From Paracidovorax avenae ATCC 19860 (GTDB taxonomy: Bacteria; Pseudomonadota; Gammaproteobacteria; Burkholderiales; Burkholderiaceae_C), in NCBI RefSeq assembly GCF_000176855.2, contig NC_015138.1:2852001-2916000 (forward strand): DNA of 64,000 nucleotides, read 5' to 3'. The notes beneath the pieces were generated by a model that worked only from the letters and a program-made list of their open reading frames with translations, made no database searches and was not told the DNA's origin. Made by a program: the position numbers and the translations under genes. Positions within the stretch are counted from its first letter, which is position 1. Every line of letters begins with the position of its first letter. Of this stretch, positions 46,615 to 56,145 are shown one piece after another.

Positions 46615-47831
46615 GCCGCCCCCTCTTCCTGCAGATCGGACAGCACGCCCCGGTGCATGGCCGAGAGCCGCTCCCGCAGCGCCTCGTCCAGCGATTCCTC
46701 CTGCAGGCGGCGCTCGAACACGTCGCCGGGGGCCAGTTCGTCGAGCGTCTCGCGGGCGATGGGCACGAGGGCGGGAGCGGCGCCGCCGCGCGCGCGGCGC
46801 ACCCGCAGCACCTCCACGGGCAGGCCGTCGGCCATCGCCGTGACGCGCGCCTGCAGGTCGGGCAGGTAGTCGTCGCCGGCCACCTCCACGTCGAGCCAGG
46901 CGGGCGTTTCCTGTGTGCCGGCCCGCGCCGCGGCGGTAAGCGCCGCTGGCAGGGTGGCAAGGCTGCCGCGCAGCGAAGCCATCGGCTGGAAGCACGGCAC
47001 CGGCAGCGGCGCGACCGACTGCAGGCCCGCCAGGTCGAAATCCACCTGCAGCACCTCCTTGCGCTGCGCGGCCTCGTCGAAGCCCAGCGGTATCGGCGAT
47101 CCACAGTAGCGGATGTGCTCGTTCCCGCCCACCTTCATCGGCTGGTGGATGTGCCCGAGGGCGATGTAGTCCGCCGCAGGAAATGCATCGGTCGGGAAGG
47201 CCTCCAGCGTGCCGACGTAGATGTCCCGGACGGCGTCGCCGCCCGTGGCGCCCACGGTGGCGAGGTGGCCGGTGGCCACGATCGGCAGTCCGCCCAGCGA
47301 CGCGCTGCGTTCGCGTGCCATATCGAAGAGCGCAGCGTAGTGCGCGCGGATCGCCTGCTGCAGCGCCATCCGCTTGTCTGCGGCGCTCTCGCCGGGCAGG
47401 CTGAGCAGCAGCTCCCGCGGGCGCAGGTACGGCACCGCGCACAGAACCGCGCCCGGCCCGCCGCTGCGCCGATGCAGCACCAGCACCTGCTCCGCGGGCG
47501 TGGCGGCCGCGCAGGGCACCACGCGGGTGCCCAGTTCGGCCAGCAGCGCGCGGCTCTCGCCCAGCACCGCGGCAGAATCGTGATTGCCGCCCAGCACGAC
47601 CAGTGCCGTCCCGGCCTCGCGCAGCGACAGCACGGCGTGGTGATAGAGCTCGCGCGCATGGCTGGGCGGTGCCGATGTGTCGAACACATCGCCGGCCAGC
47701 AGCACGGCATCCGCCTGGCAATCTGCCGCCTGCGCGGCCAGCCAGTCGATGAACGCACGGTGCTCGGCCTGGCGGCTCTTGCCCATGAAATGCTGGCCCA
47801 GGTGCCAGTCGGAAGTGTGCAGCAGACGCAA
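46611..47831 (-). CDS. sbcD: Exonuclease subunit SbcD (Mre11-like)
   Basis: A 406-residue Mn2+-dependent nuclease. Phosphoesterase motifs are in order: HTSDWHLGQHF, LLAGDVFDTSAPP, LGGNHDSAAV, then ATGHLATVG and IALGHIHQPMKVG. The natural N-terminus (M)RLLHTSDWHLGQ begins at TTG 47831, because the only nearby ATG is out of frame; the frame stays open to 47933 without a good start. First gene of sbcDC, with a 4-nt overlap into sbcC. Confidence 0.93.
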   Translation of the reverse strand: MRLLHTSDWHLGQHFMGKSRQAEHRAFIDWLAAQAADCQADAVLLAGDVFDTSAPPSHARELYHHAVLSLREAGTALVVLGGNHDSAAVLGESRALLAELGTRVVPCAAATPAEQVLVLHRRSGGPGAVLCAVPYLRPRELLLSLPGESAADKRMALQQAIRAHYAALFDMARERSASLGGLPIVATGHLATVGATGGDAVRDIYVGTLEAFPTDAFPAADYIALGHIHQPMKVGGNEHIRYCGSPIPLGFDEAAQRKEVLQVDFDLAGLQSVAPLPVPCFQPMASLRGSLATLPAALTAAARAGTQETPAWLDVEVAGDDYLPDLQARVTAMADGLPVEVLRVRRARGGAAPALVPIARETLDELAPGDVFERRLQEESLDEALRERLSAMHRGVLSDLQEEGAA

Positions 47832-47980
47832 GATGGAAGGGTTCCCATGGAAGGCCCCGCACTCGGGGCTGGCGCTTCTTTGCGCGGGTATGCGATAATG
47901 GTAGGCTTTTTCGAAGCGGAAAGTGCGTCGCAATGGGTGCGGCGTGGCTACCGCAGCAGCCCCCTTGAAAGGACCATGCC

Positions 47981-48241
47981 ATGAAAGAAGGCATTCACCC
48001 CAACTACCGCGAAGTGCTCTTCGTGGACCTGTCCAACGGCTTCAAGTTCGTCACCCGTTCCTGCGTGAACACGAAGGAAACCGGCAAGACCGACGACGGC
48101 CGCGAACTGCCGCTCTTCAAGCTGGATACCTCCAGCGAATCGCATCCTTTCTACACCGGCACGCAGAAGTCGGTGGACAACATGGGCGGCCGCGTCGAGC
48201 GCTTCCGCAACCGCTTCGGCAAGACGGCCGCCGCGAAGTAA
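47981..48241 (+). CDS. rpmE2: 50S ribosomal protein L31 type B
   Basis: An 86-residue L31 lacking the CxxC zinc motifs of type A, hence the zinc-independent (C-) type; it starts MKEGIHPNYREVLFVDLSNG and has SHPFYTGTQKSVDNMGGRVE. In many bacteria this paralogue replaces zinc-containing L31 when zinc is scarce, though some species have only this one. GAAAGGA precedes ATG 47981. GATAAT at 47894-47899 could be its -10, giving a leader of about 75 nt. Followed by a strong terminator at 48308. Confidence 0.96.
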   Translation: MKEGIHPNYREVLFVDLSNGFKFVTRSCVNTKETGKTDDGRELPLFKLDTSSESHPFYTGTQKSVDNMGGRVERFRNRFGKTAAAK

Positions 48242-48307
48242 TCCAGCGGTCCACCGGACCCGGGGTGGCACGGATGGCCGCACGGCATTCCGCACCCGCA
48301 TCCCGCC

Positions 48308-48341
48308 AAAGGCAGCCCGGCACGTCCGCGCTGCCTTTTTT
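48308..48341 (+). terminator. rpmE2 intrinsic terminator
   Basis: AAAGGCAGC (48308-48316) pairs with GCTGCCTTT (48330-48338) and a T tract runs on to 48341. A clear Rho-independent terminator 67 bp after the stop. Confidence 0.9.
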
Positions 48342-48415
48342 GCTGCCCGGCCCGCCGGCTGGCTCCGCGCAGGTTTTTGCCTTTATTCTCGATCGATTTC
48401 TTCGGCACTGAACGC

Positions 48416-50161
48416 GTGAATCCTCCGACCCCTGCCATCGTGACCCAGGACGCCGTGCGGCCGCTGCCGCGCTGGGCGCTGTTGCTGCTGTGCCTGGCCT
48501 ATGTCGTGCCCGGCTTCGTGGCCCGCTCGCCCTGGAAGAACGCGGACGTGACCGCGTTCGGCTACATGATGGAACTGGCGCGGGGGAACACGCCCTGGAT
48601 GTCGCCGACCCTGGGCGGCATGGCGCCCGACACCGACGGGCTGCTGCCCTACTGGCTCGGCGCGCTGGCCGTGCGGGCCGCACCCGCCTGGCTGTCCGCG
48701 GACATGGCCGCCCGGCTGCCATTCGTCGCGCTGCTGGCGCTCACGCTCGCCGCCACCTGGTGGGGCATGTACCACCTCGCGCGCAGCCCTGGCGCGCAGC
48801 CGGTGGCCTTCGCCTTCGGCGGGGAGGCCTCCCCCTCCGATTACGCGCGGGCCATGGCCGACGGCGCGCTGCTCGCGCTGCTGGCCTGCCTGGGGCTCGC
48901 CCAGCTGTCCCACGAGGTCACCAGCTATCTCTCGCAACTGGCCTGCACGGCACTGCTGTTCTTTGCCGCAGCCAGCCTGCCGCGCCGCCCGTTCATCGCC
49001 CTGGCGGCCGCCAGCCTCGGCCTGCTCGGGCTGGCCCTGAGCGGCGCGCCGACCATGGCGGCCCTGCTCGGCGGCGGCGGTGCGCTGCTGGTGGCCTTGA
49101 CCGCCCGCGATCCTGCCGAGCCGGATCCACGGGGCGCCGCACGGCCCGGATGGGTGTGGGGGCTGGCGCTGGCCGTGCCGGTGCTGCTGGTGGCGGCGCT
49201 GTCCACGGCACTGGACCTGTGGCGCTGGCGCGTCCTTCCGGCGAGCGAGGTCAAGGAATGGGGCAGCCTCGCACGCCTGCTGGTCTGGTTCGCGTGGCCC
49301 GCCTGGCCCCTGGCGCTGTGGACGGTCTGGCGCTGGCGCCGGCAGATTTTCAGCCGCACGCTCCACCGCCACCTGCTGCTGCCGCTGTGGTTCGTCGGCG
49401 TCACCGTCGCGGGCTGCCTGACGACGAGCCCTGCCGACCGGGCCCTGCTGCTCGGGCTGCCGGCCCTGGCCACGCTGGCCGCGTTCGCGCTGCCCACGCT
49501 GCGCCGCGCCATCGCTTCGCTGATCGACTGGTTCACCCTGCTGTTCTTCAGCGTGTCGGCCATCACCATCTGGGTGATCTGGGTGTCCGTGCAGACGGGC
49601 GTGCCCGCGAAGCCGGCAGCCAACGTCGCCAAGCTCGCGCCCGGCTATCCCACAGGGTTTTCCGCCGTGGCGTTCGGCGTGGCGCTGGCCGCCACCGCGG
49701 TGTGGTGCGCGCTGGCATGGTGGCGCGCCGCGCGCAACCGCACGGAAATCTGGAAGAGCCTGGTGCTGCCGGCCAGCGGTGCCACGCTCGCGTGGCTGCT
49801 GCTCAACACGCTCTTTCTTCCCATACTGGACTACGGCCGCAGCTACCGGCCGCAGGTGGAGAATCTTGCGCGCGTGCTCGGTCCCGAGCCGGGCTGCGTG
49901 CTCGTCTATGGCTTGAGCCGCGCCCAGATCGCCGGGCTGCAATACCACGGTGGCTGGAACCTCCAGCCCGTGGCGCTTCCCTCGGAAGTGCGGGAGAGCC
50001 GCTGCGAGTGGCTGGTGGCCGATGCCGGCGTGCAGGCCACGGTCCACGAACTGGCCCGCGGCCGCGGCTGGCACCGCACCGCGGTGCTGCCCCGCCCCAC
50101 CGACAAGAACGACCAGCTCCTGGTGCTGCGCCGCCGGCCCTCCGTGGCCGGGCAGCCCTGA
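48416..50161 (+). CDS. Polytopic membrane protein, ArnT/PMT-like glycosyltransferase candidate
   Basis: A 581-residue protein with about 11 hydrophobic helices and a soluble C-terminal part from about 480. The N-terminal loop FGYMMELARGNTPWMSP...DTDGLLPYWLGALAVR resembles the first periplasmic loop of GT39/ArnT-type glycosyltransferases, where an early acidic residue is catalytic, but the usual DE pair is not clear. The start is GTG 48416 (MNPPTPAIVTQD); a longer frame to 48377 is less likely. It overlaps the MATE gene by 1 nt (TGATG), so they form an operon. Substrate unknown. Confidence 0.65.
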   Translation: MNPPTPAIVTQDAVRPLPRWALLLLCLAYVVPGFVARSPWKNADVTAFGYMMELARGNTPWMSPTLGGMAPDTDGLLPYWLGALAVRAAPAWLSADMAARLPFVALLALTLAATWWGMYHLARSPGAQPVAFAFGGEASPSDYARAMADGALLALLACLGLAQLSHEVTSYLSQLACTALLFFAAASLPRRPFIALAAASLGLLGLALSGAPTMAALLGGGGALLVALTARDPAEPDPRGAARPGWVWGLALAVPVLLVAALSTALDLWRWRVLPASEVKEWGSLARLLVWFAWPAWPLALWTVWRWRRQIFSRTLHRHLLLPLWFVGVTVAGCLTTSPADRALLLGLPALATLAAFALPTLRRAIASLIDWFTLLFFSVSAITIWVIWVSVQTGVPAKPAANVAKLAPGYPTGFSAVAFGVALAATAVWCALAWWRAARNRTEIWKSLVLPASGATLAWLLLNTLFLPILDYGRSYRPQVENLARVLGPEPGCVLVYGLSRAQIAGLQYHGGWNLQPVALPSEVRESRCEWLVADAGVQATVHELARGRGWHRTAVLPRPTDKNDQLLVLRRRPSVAGQP

Positions 50162-51543
50162 TGCCGTCCGAGCGCGCCCAGGTCGCGCGCCACGCGGCCA
50201 CCGTGCTGGCGGGGCAGCTCGCCGTGATGGCGTTCGGCGTGACCGACACCATCGTCGCCGGCCGCCATGCGCCCTCCTCCCTGGCCGCGCTGTCGATCGG
50301 CTCGGCCGTCTATGTGAGCGTCTATGTCGCCCTCATGGGCGTACTGCAGGCGCTGCTGCCCATCTGGGCGGAGCAGCGCGGCGCGGGCCACACCACCGAG
50401 ATCGGCCGCACGGTGCGCCAGTCCCTGTACCTCTGCGCGCTGGCGAGCCTGCTGGGCATGGCTGTGCTGCTGTCGCCCGGCGCCATCCTGCGCTGGACGG
50501 AGGTTCCCGCCGGCCTGCGCGCGGAGGTGGGCCGCTACCTCACGGTGCTGGCCGCGGCCCTGCCGCCGGCCCTGGCCTTCCGGCTCTACACCACGCTCAA
50601 CCAGGCCCTGGGGCGCCCGCAGCTGGTCACCTGGCTGCAACTGGGTTCGCTGGCAGTGAAGATCCCCCTGTCCATCGGCTTTACCTTCGGGTTCGCCGGG
50701 CTGCCCGCACAGGGCGCCGTCGGATGCGCCTGGGCCACGCTGGTCGTGAACTACCTGCTGCTGGGCATCGCGCTGTGGCTGGTCCGCTCGTCGGCGATGT
50801 ATGCGCCGCTCGCGCTCTGGAAGCGCATGGAGCGCCCCGACCCGGCCCAGATCGGGCGCTTCGCGCGGCTGGGCGTTCCCGCCGGGCTGGCCGTGATGGT
50901 GGAGGTCACCTCCTTCACGCTGATGGCGCTGTTCATCGCCCGGCAGGGCACGGTCGCCGCCGCGGCGCACCAGATCGCCTCGAACCTCGCCGCCGTGCTC
51001 TACATGGTTCCGCTTTCGCTGGCCATAGCCACCAGCGCCCGGGTCAGCTACTGGCGCGGGCGCGCGGACGAGGCCATCGCCCGGAAGGTGGCGTGGATGG
51101 GGTTGCGCATGGCGGGCACCATCGCCCTCGTGCTGTCCGGCCTGGTCCTGCTGGCACGCCACGGCCTGGCGAGCCTCTACACCTCCTCGCCCGACGTGCT
51201 GGCCATGGCCGGCGGGCTGCTGGCCTGGGTGGCGGCCTACCATGTCGCCGATGCGCTGCAGACCTTCTGCGCGTTCGCCCTGCGCTGCTACCGGATCACC
51301 ATCGCCCCTCTGGCTACCTATGGGGTGCTGCTCTGGGGCGCCGGACTGCCGGCAGGCTATGTGCTGGCCTACGTGGGCCTGGCCGGGCACCCGCCGCAAC
51401 AGTCGCCCGCCGCTTTCTGGATCGGCGGGGCGCTGGCGCTGGGCATGACGGCCGCGGTGTTCATTGCGATGCTGGCGAGGGCATTGCGGAAGGCCCGCTC
51501 GCCGGGCCCGCACCCGGCTTCGGCAGGGCGAGGGCGGGCTTAG
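50161..51543 (+). CDS. MATE-family efflux transporter
   Basis: A 460-residue inner-membrane exporter with 12 hydrophobic helices in two MatE repeats; GQLAVMAFGVTDTIVAGRHA is the first-helix signature and PAGLAVMVEVTSFTLMALFI its counterpart in the second half. MATE proteins expel cationic drugs or metabolites using Na+ or H+. The C-terminal 20 residues are Pro/Gly/Arg-rich. The last 83 bp overlap the 3' end of phoR on the other strand. Substrate unknown. Confidence 0.9.
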   Translation: MPSERAQVARHAATVLAGQLAVMAFGVTDTIVAGRHAPSSLAALSIGSAVYVSVYVALMGVLQALLPIWAEQRGAGHTTEIGRTVRQSLYLCALASLLGMAVLLSPGAILRWTEVPAGLRAEVGRYLTVLAAALPPALAFRLYTTLNQALGRPQLVTWLQLGSLAVKIPLSIGFTFGFAGLPAQGAVGCAWATLVVNYLLLGIALWLVRSSAMYAPLALWKRMERPDPAQIGRFARLGVPAGLAVMVEVTSFTLMALFIARQGTVAAAAHQIASNLAAVLYMVPLSLAIATSARVSYWRGRADEAIARKVAWMGLRMAGTIALVLSGLVLLARHGLASLYTSSPDVLAMAGGLLAWVAAYHVADALQTFCAFALRCYRITIAPLATYGVLLWGAGLPAGYVLAYVGLAGHPPQQSPAAFWIGGALALGMTAAVFIAMLARALRKARSPGPHPASAGRGRA

Positions 51544-52894
51544 CCTGTGCACCACGCACTGCCGCGCTGCGCTGGATGCGGTGCGCCGGGAACGTGACGG
51601 AAAACACGGAGCCCTTGCCCACGGTGCTTTCGATGCCCAGCGACGCCGAATGGCGCTGCACCACATGCTTGACAATGGCCAGTCCGAGCCCGGTGCCGCC
51701 GGTGTCGCGCGAACGGCTGCGGTCCACGCGGTAGAAGCGTTCGGTCAGCCGCGGAATGTGCACGGCCTCGATGCCGGGGCCCGTGTCGCGCACGGAAAAG
51801 CGGCCGCTGCCGTCGGCCAGCGTCTCCCAGGCCACGGTGATGCGGCCGCCTGCGGGCGTATAGCGCACCGCGTTGCCGATCAGGTTGGCGAGCGCGCTCT
51901 GCAGTTCGGCCGCCACCCCGACCAGCTGGCCGGCGCCCTGCAATGCCTCGGCCGGAGGAAACTCCAGCACATGGCCCGCCGACTGGCTGCGGGTGAGCAG
52001 CGCGGACAGGCCTCGGGCCTCGTCCTCGCAGCGGCGCAGCAGCGCATCCACCGGCGTGCATTCGGTCAAGCCGGGCGGCGGGCTGCCCTCCAGGCGCGAA
52101 AGGGTCAGCAGGTCCTGCACCACGCTCTGCATCCGGCCGGCCTGTTGCGACATCATGTTCAGGTAGCGTGCGCGCTCTTCCGAGGACAGCGGCAACGTCT
52201 GCAGGGTTTCCACGAAGCCCATGAGGACGGTGAGCGGCGTGCGGATCTCGTGCGACACGTTGGCCACGAAATCGCGGCGCATGGCCTCGGCCTGCTCCAG
52301 CGCCGTCACGTCGCGCGACAGCAGCAGCTTGCGGCCGTCTCCGTAGGGGTGCAGGTGGACGGAAATGCGCACCGGCCGGGAAGCCGTGCTCTCGCGCCCC
52401 TGCAGCACCACGTCCCTGGAAAAATCCTGGGCGGCGTAGTAGGCGCTGAATTCGGGATCGCGCAGCAGGTTGCCGATCGACTGGCCCATGTCGCGCGCGG
52501 CATCCAGGCCGAACTGCGTGACCGCGATCTGGTTGCACCACTCGATGTGGCCCTCGGCATCGAGCAGCACCACGCCATTGGGCGTCGCCTGCAGTGCCGC
52601 GAGGATCTCCTGCAGGCGCGCATCGCTGGCGGCGATGTCGGCCTGGTTCTGGCGCAGCAGGCGGCGCGTCCTGTCGGCAGCCTCGCCCCACACGCCCCTG
52701 AGCGAGGGGCAGCTGGCGAGGTCGCCATCGCGCAGCCAGCGCAGCACGCGGGAGCCGCGCCACAGATCCCACAGGAACCAGAGCCAGACGCCCGCGAAAA
52801 CCGTGGCCACCGCGCCATGGAAGCCGCCCCAGAGCCACCCGAGCAGGAGACCGGCGGCCTGGAAGGACAGGAAGAAAATGCAACGCCAAACCAT
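51461..52894 (-). CDS. phoR: Phosphate regulon sensor kinase PhoR
   Basis: A 477-residue histidine kinase. Two N-terminal helices anchor it (about 5-45), then a PAS domain (LQEILAALQATPNGVVLLD near 94-112), HisKA with the phospho-acceptor in FVANVSHEIRTPL, and HATPase_c with NLIGNAVRYTP, DTGPGI and GGTGLGLAIV. It senses PstSCAB/PhoU state and phosphorylates PhoB. The last 28 residues are Pro/Ala/Ser-rich and overlap the MATE gene. phoB lies 103 bp upstream with a strong hairpin in the gap. Confidence 0.95.
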   Translation of the reverse strand: MVWRCIFFLSFQAAGLLLGWLWGGFHGAVATVFAGVWLWFLWDLWRGSRVLRWLRDGDLASCPSLRGVWGEAADRTRRLLRQNQADIAASDARLQEILAALQATPNGVVLLDAEGHIEWCNQIAVTQFGLDAARDMGQSIGNLLRDPEFSAYYAAQDFSRDVVLQGRESTASRPVRISVHLHPYGDGRKLLLSRDVTALEQAEAMRRDFVANVSHEIRTPLTVLMGFVETLQTLPLSSEERARYLNMMSQQAGRMQSVVQDLLTLSRLEGSPPPGLTECTPVDALLRRCEDEARGLSALLTRSQSAGHVLEFPPAEALQGAGQLVGVAAELQSALANLIGNAVRYTPAGGRITVAWETLADGSGRFSVRDTGPGIEAVHIPRLTERFYRVDRSRSRDTGGTGLGLAIVKHVVQRHSASLGIESTVGKGSVFSVTFPAHRIQRSAAVRGAQAKPALALPKPGAGPASGPSAMPSPASQ

Positions 52895-52902
52895 GGAATC
52901 CG

Positions 52903-52928
52903 GGAGGGCCCCGCGGGGCCCCTCCCCG
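52903..52928 (-). promoter_or_regulatory. GC hairpin between phoB and phoR
   Basis: GGAGGGCCCC and GGGGCCCCTCC form a stem with one bulge, ending about 9 nt before the phoR ATG. No Shine-Dalgarno is seen between. It could reduce phoR translation relative to phoB or stabilise the upstream transcript. Confidence 0.4.
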
Positions 52929-52997
52929 TCCGCACTCCGCTGCCTTGTTGTCAGATAACGAAAAGGGAGGCCACCGGCGGGCGGCCCCGGCCGCCGG

Positions 52998-53705
52998 TCA
53001 GGCTCGCATCAGGGCGGCAGGCTGGGCCGTGAGCCGGTAGCCCGCGCCGCGCACGGTCTCCACCATGGCGCCTGCGACGCCCAGGGCCTCGCGCAGGCGC
53101 TTGACGTGCACGTCCACCGTGCGCTCCTCGATGAAGACATGGTCGCCCCACACCTTGTCGAGCAGCTGCGCCCGGCTGTGGACGCGTTCGGGGTGCTTCA
53201 TGAGGTAGTGCAGGAGCTTGAACTCGGTCGGACCGATCTTGAGCTGCTGTCCCTGGTAGGTCACGCGGTAGGTGCCGGCGTCGAGGATCAGGTCGGAGAT
53301 GGCCACGGTATCGGTGGCCTGCTCGGGCGCCCGGCGCCGCAGCACGGCACGGATGCGCGCCAGCAGTTCCTGGGTGGAGAACGGCTTGGTGATGTAGTCG
53401 TCCGCCCCCGCGTCGAGGCCGGCCACCTTGTCGGGCTCGTCGCCGCGCGCCGTGAGCATGAGGATGGGAATGGGTTTGGTACGCGCATCCGCGCGCCACT
53501 TGCGCGCGAGTTGCAGGCCGCTCTGGCCGGGCAGCATCCAGTCCAGCAGGATGACGTCCGGCAGCACCGCATCCAGCTCGCGCTGGGCGGATTCGCCGTC
53601 CTCGGACCAGATGGGCTGGAATCCGTTGTGGCGCAGGTTGACGGCGATCAGCTCGGCGATGGCGGATTCGTCTTCGACGATGAGTACGCGGGGAAGTCTC
53701 TTCAT
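52998..53705 (-). CDS. phoB: Phosphate regulon response regulator PhoB
   Basis: A 235-residue OmpR-family regulator. The receiver has acidic pocket IVEDESAI, phospho-acceptor D in VILLDWMLPGQSG (near 55) and K in YITKPFSTQELLARI. The C-terminal winged helix ends VFIEERTVDVHVKRLREAL and GAGYRL. It binds Pho boxes, candidates for which lie before pstS, ppx and ppk. It lies 15 bp after phoU in the same direction. Confidence 0.97.
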   Translation of the reverse strand: MKRLPRVLIVEDESAIAELIAVNLRHNGFQPIWSEDGESAQRELDAVLPDVILLDWMLPGQSGLQLARKWRADARTKPIPILMLTARGDEPDKVAGLDAGADDYITKPFSTQELLARIRAVLRRRAPEQATDTVAISDLILDAGTYRVTYQGQQLKIGPTEFKLLHYLMKHPERVHSRAQLLDKVWGDHVFIEERTVDVHVKRLREALGVAGAMVETVRGAGYRLTAQPAALMRA

Positions 53706-53720
53706 GGAGGGGCAGGCCTT

Positions 53721-54422
53721 TCAGAGCACGGCCGACTCGATCTCCTCGAGGGCCGTGTGGCGCACGTCCTTGCCCTTGACGAGGTAGATGATGAGTTCGG
53801 CCACGTTTTTGGAGTGATCGCCGATGCGCTCGATGGCCTTGGCCAGGAACAGCAGGTCCAGGCTCGCGGAAATCGTGCGGGGGTCTTCCATCATGTAGGT
53901 GATGAGCTTGCGCACGAAGCCGTCGAACTCTCGGTCGATGAGGTCGTCTTCCTTCAGGATGGCCACGGCCGCCTTGGTGTCGAGGCGGGCGAACGCGTCC
54001 AGGGCCTTGCGCAGCAGGCCCGACGCCAGGTCGGCCGCGACGCGCAGGTCGGTGGTGGGCAGCGAGCGGGCGGAGCCGCTCTCGATGATGGACTTGACCA
54101 TGCGGGCCATCTTGTTGGCCTCGTCGCCCATGCGCTCGAGGTTCGCGGTCGCCTTGGAGAAGGCGATCAGCAGGCGCAGGTCACGGGCCGTGGGCTGGCG
54201 GCGCGCGATGATGGACGAGAGCTCATGATCGATCTCGACCTCCATCGCGTTCACGCGGTGCTCGGTGGTGGCGACCTGGTCGGCGGCCTCCACGCTGAAC
54301 TGCGACAGCGCGTAAATGGCCTGGCGGATCTGGGATTCGACCAGCCCGCCGAGCTCCATCACGCGTGCGGAGATGCTGTTGAGTTCGCTGTCGAACTGGG
54401 AGGAAAGGTGTTTCTCGGGCAT
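53721..54422 (-). CDS. phoU: Phosphate transport regulator PhoU
   Basis: A 233-residue all-helical protein with two PhoU repeats; metal-site motifs such as DEANKMARM and ERIGDHSKNVAELI are in the expected places. It links PstB activity to PhoR, keeping the regulon off when phosphate is ample. AGGAGA precedes ATG 54422. It is 19 bp after pstB. Confidence 0.96.
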   Translation of the reverse strand: MPEKHLSSQFDSELNSISARVMELGGLVESQIRQAIYALSQFSVEAADQVATTEHRVNAMEVEIDHELSSIIARRQPTARDLRLLIAFSKATANLERMGDEANKMARMVKSIIESGSARSLPTTDLRVAADLASGLLRKALDAFARLDTKAAVAILKEDDLIDREFDGFVRKLITYMMEDPRTISASLDLLFLAKAIERIGDHSKNVAELIIYLVKGKDVRHTALEEIESAVL

Positions 54423-54441
54423 GCGGAGTCTCCTGGTCCGT

Positions 54442-55224
54442 TCAGCCGAAACGGCCGGTGATGTAGTCTTCGGTTTCCTTGCGCTGGGGCTTGAAGAACA
54501 TCTGCTCGGTCTCGCCGAACTCCATCAGGTCACCCAGGTACATGTAGGCCGTGTAATCGCTGCAGCGGGCTGCCTGCTGCATGTTGTGCGTGACGATCAC
54601 CACGGTGTATTCGTTCTTCAGCTCGGCAATCAGTTCCTCGACCTTGGCCGTGGAGATCGGGTCCAGCGCCGAGCACGGCTCGTCGAGCAGCAGCACTTCG
54701 GGCTTGATGGCGATGCCGCGTGCAATGCACAGGCGCTGCTGCTGCCCGCCGGACAGGCCCGAGCCGCTCTGGTGCAGCTTGTCCTTGACCTCGTTCCAGA
54801 GGGCCGCCTTGCGCAGCGCCCACTCCACGCGATCATCCATGTCCGTGGCGTTGAGGCTCTCGAACAGCTTCACGCCGAAGGCGATGTTGTCGTAGATCGA
54901 CATCGGGAACGGCGTCGGCTTCTGGAACACCATGCCGACCTTGGCGCGGATCAGTGCCACGTCCTGCTTGCTGGTCAGCAGGTTCTCGCCGTCCAGCAGG
55001 ATCTGCCCTTCCGCGCGCTGCTCGGGGTAGAGCTCGTACATGCGGTTGAAGGTGCGCAGCAGCGTGGACTTGCCGCATCCCGACGGGCCGATGAACGCCG
55101 TGACCTTCTTCTCGGGAATGTCCAGGTTGATGCCCTTCAGGGCATGGAACTTCCCGTAGTAGAAGTTCAGGTCGCGAACCGTGATCTTGGAGGTGCCGGC
55201 GGCGCCGGTGTTTTTCGTGGACAT
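54442..55224 (-). CDS. pstB: Phosphate ABC transporter ATP-binding protein PstB
   Basis: A 260-residue ATPase. Walker A is [12 protein letters not shown] (about 46-57), the Q-loop is in [15 protein letters not shown], the signature is [16 protein letters not shown], Walker B is [13 protein letters not shown], and the switch histidine is in [13 protein letters not shown]. It powers PstC/PstA. Start ATG 55224 lies 36 bp after pstA. Confidence 0.98.
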   Translation of the reverse strand: MSTKNTGAAGTSKITVRDLNFYYGKFHALKGINLDIPEKKVTAFIGPSGCGKSTLLRTFNRMYELYPEQRAEGQILLDGENLLTSKQDVALIRAKVGMVFQKPTPFPMSIYDNIAFGVKLFESLNATDMDDRVEWALRKAALWNEVKDKLHQSGSGLSGGQQQRLCIARGIAIKPEVLLLDEPCSALDPISTAKVEELIAELKNEYTVVIVTHNMQQAARCSDYTAYMYLGDLMEFGETEQMFFKPQRKETEDYITGRFG

Positions 55225-55260
55225 GGGAAATGGGTCCGATCTGTGGCGGATGGGTTTGTC

Positions 55261-56145
55261 TCAGGACTTCTGGCGCGTCAGCACGCGGGCCAGGATGTTG
55301 AGGCCGAGCACGGCGAGGGTGATCAGGAACACGCCGGCCCATGCCAGCTCCTGCCAGTTCTCGTAGGGGCTCATCGCAAACTTGAAAATGGTCACCGGCA
55401 GGCTGGCCATGGGCTTGGACAGGTCGGCGTTCCAGAACTGGTTGTTGAGCGAGGTGAACAGCAGCGGAGCGGTCTCGCCGGCGATGCGGGCCACGGCGAG
55501 CAGCACGCCGGTGATGACGCCGGCGCGGGCGGCGCGCAGCGTGACCAGGGTGATCACCTTCCACTTGGGCGTGCCCAGGGCGTAGGCGGCCTCCCGCAGG
55601 CTGGCAGGCACGAGCATCAGCATGTTTTCGGTCGTGCGGATCACCACCGGGATGACGATGAGCGCCAGGGCCAGGATGCCGGCATAGGCGGAGAAGCTCT
55701 TGAAGCGGGCGACCACCACGGCATACACGAACAGGCCGATCACGATGCTGGGAGCCGACAGCAGGATGTCGTTCACGAAGCGGGTGCACGATGCGAGCCA
55801 GCTGCGCTGGTCGTATTCGGCGAGGTACACGCCGGCCATGATGCCGATGGGCGTGCCCACGAACGTGGCCAGCATCACCATCACGAACGAGCCGAAGATG
55901 GCGTTGGAGATGCCACCGGCCTCGTTGGGCGGCGGGGTCATCTCGGTGAAGAGGGTGACGCTCAGGCCGCCCACGCCCAGGCGGACGGTTTCCCAGAGGA
56001 TCCAGATCAGCCAGAACACCCCGAACGCCATGGCCGCGAGCGACAGGGCCAGGGCGATGGTGTTCACGCGCTTGCGGCGGGCATAGCGCGCCTGGCGGCT
56101 GCTGGCCAGCTCGGCCGCGGAAATGAGTTGCTGCGAGGTGCTCAC
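55261..56145 (-). CDS. pstA: Phosphate ABC transporter permease PstA
   Basis: A 294-residue permease with six predicted helices. The EAA-type loop interacting with PstB is in [21 protein letters not shown] loop after TM1 contains [17 protein letters not shown], typical of PstA. The start is GTG 56145, overlapping the pstC stop by 4 nt (GTGA). Confidence 0.97.
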   Translation of the reverse strand: MSTSQQLISAAELASSRQARYARRKRVNTIALALSLAAMAFGVFWLIWILWETVRLGVGGLSVTLFTEMTPPPNEAGGISNAIFGSFVMVMLATFVGTPIGIMAGVYLAEYDQRSWLASCTRFVNDILLSAPSIVIGLFVYAVVVARFKSFSAYAGILALALIVIPVVIRTTENMLMLVPASLREAAYALGTPKWKVITLVTLRAARAGVITGVLLAVARIAGETAPLLFTSLNNQFWNADLSKPMASLPVTIFKFAMSPYENWQELAWAGVFLITLAVLGLNILARVLTRQKS

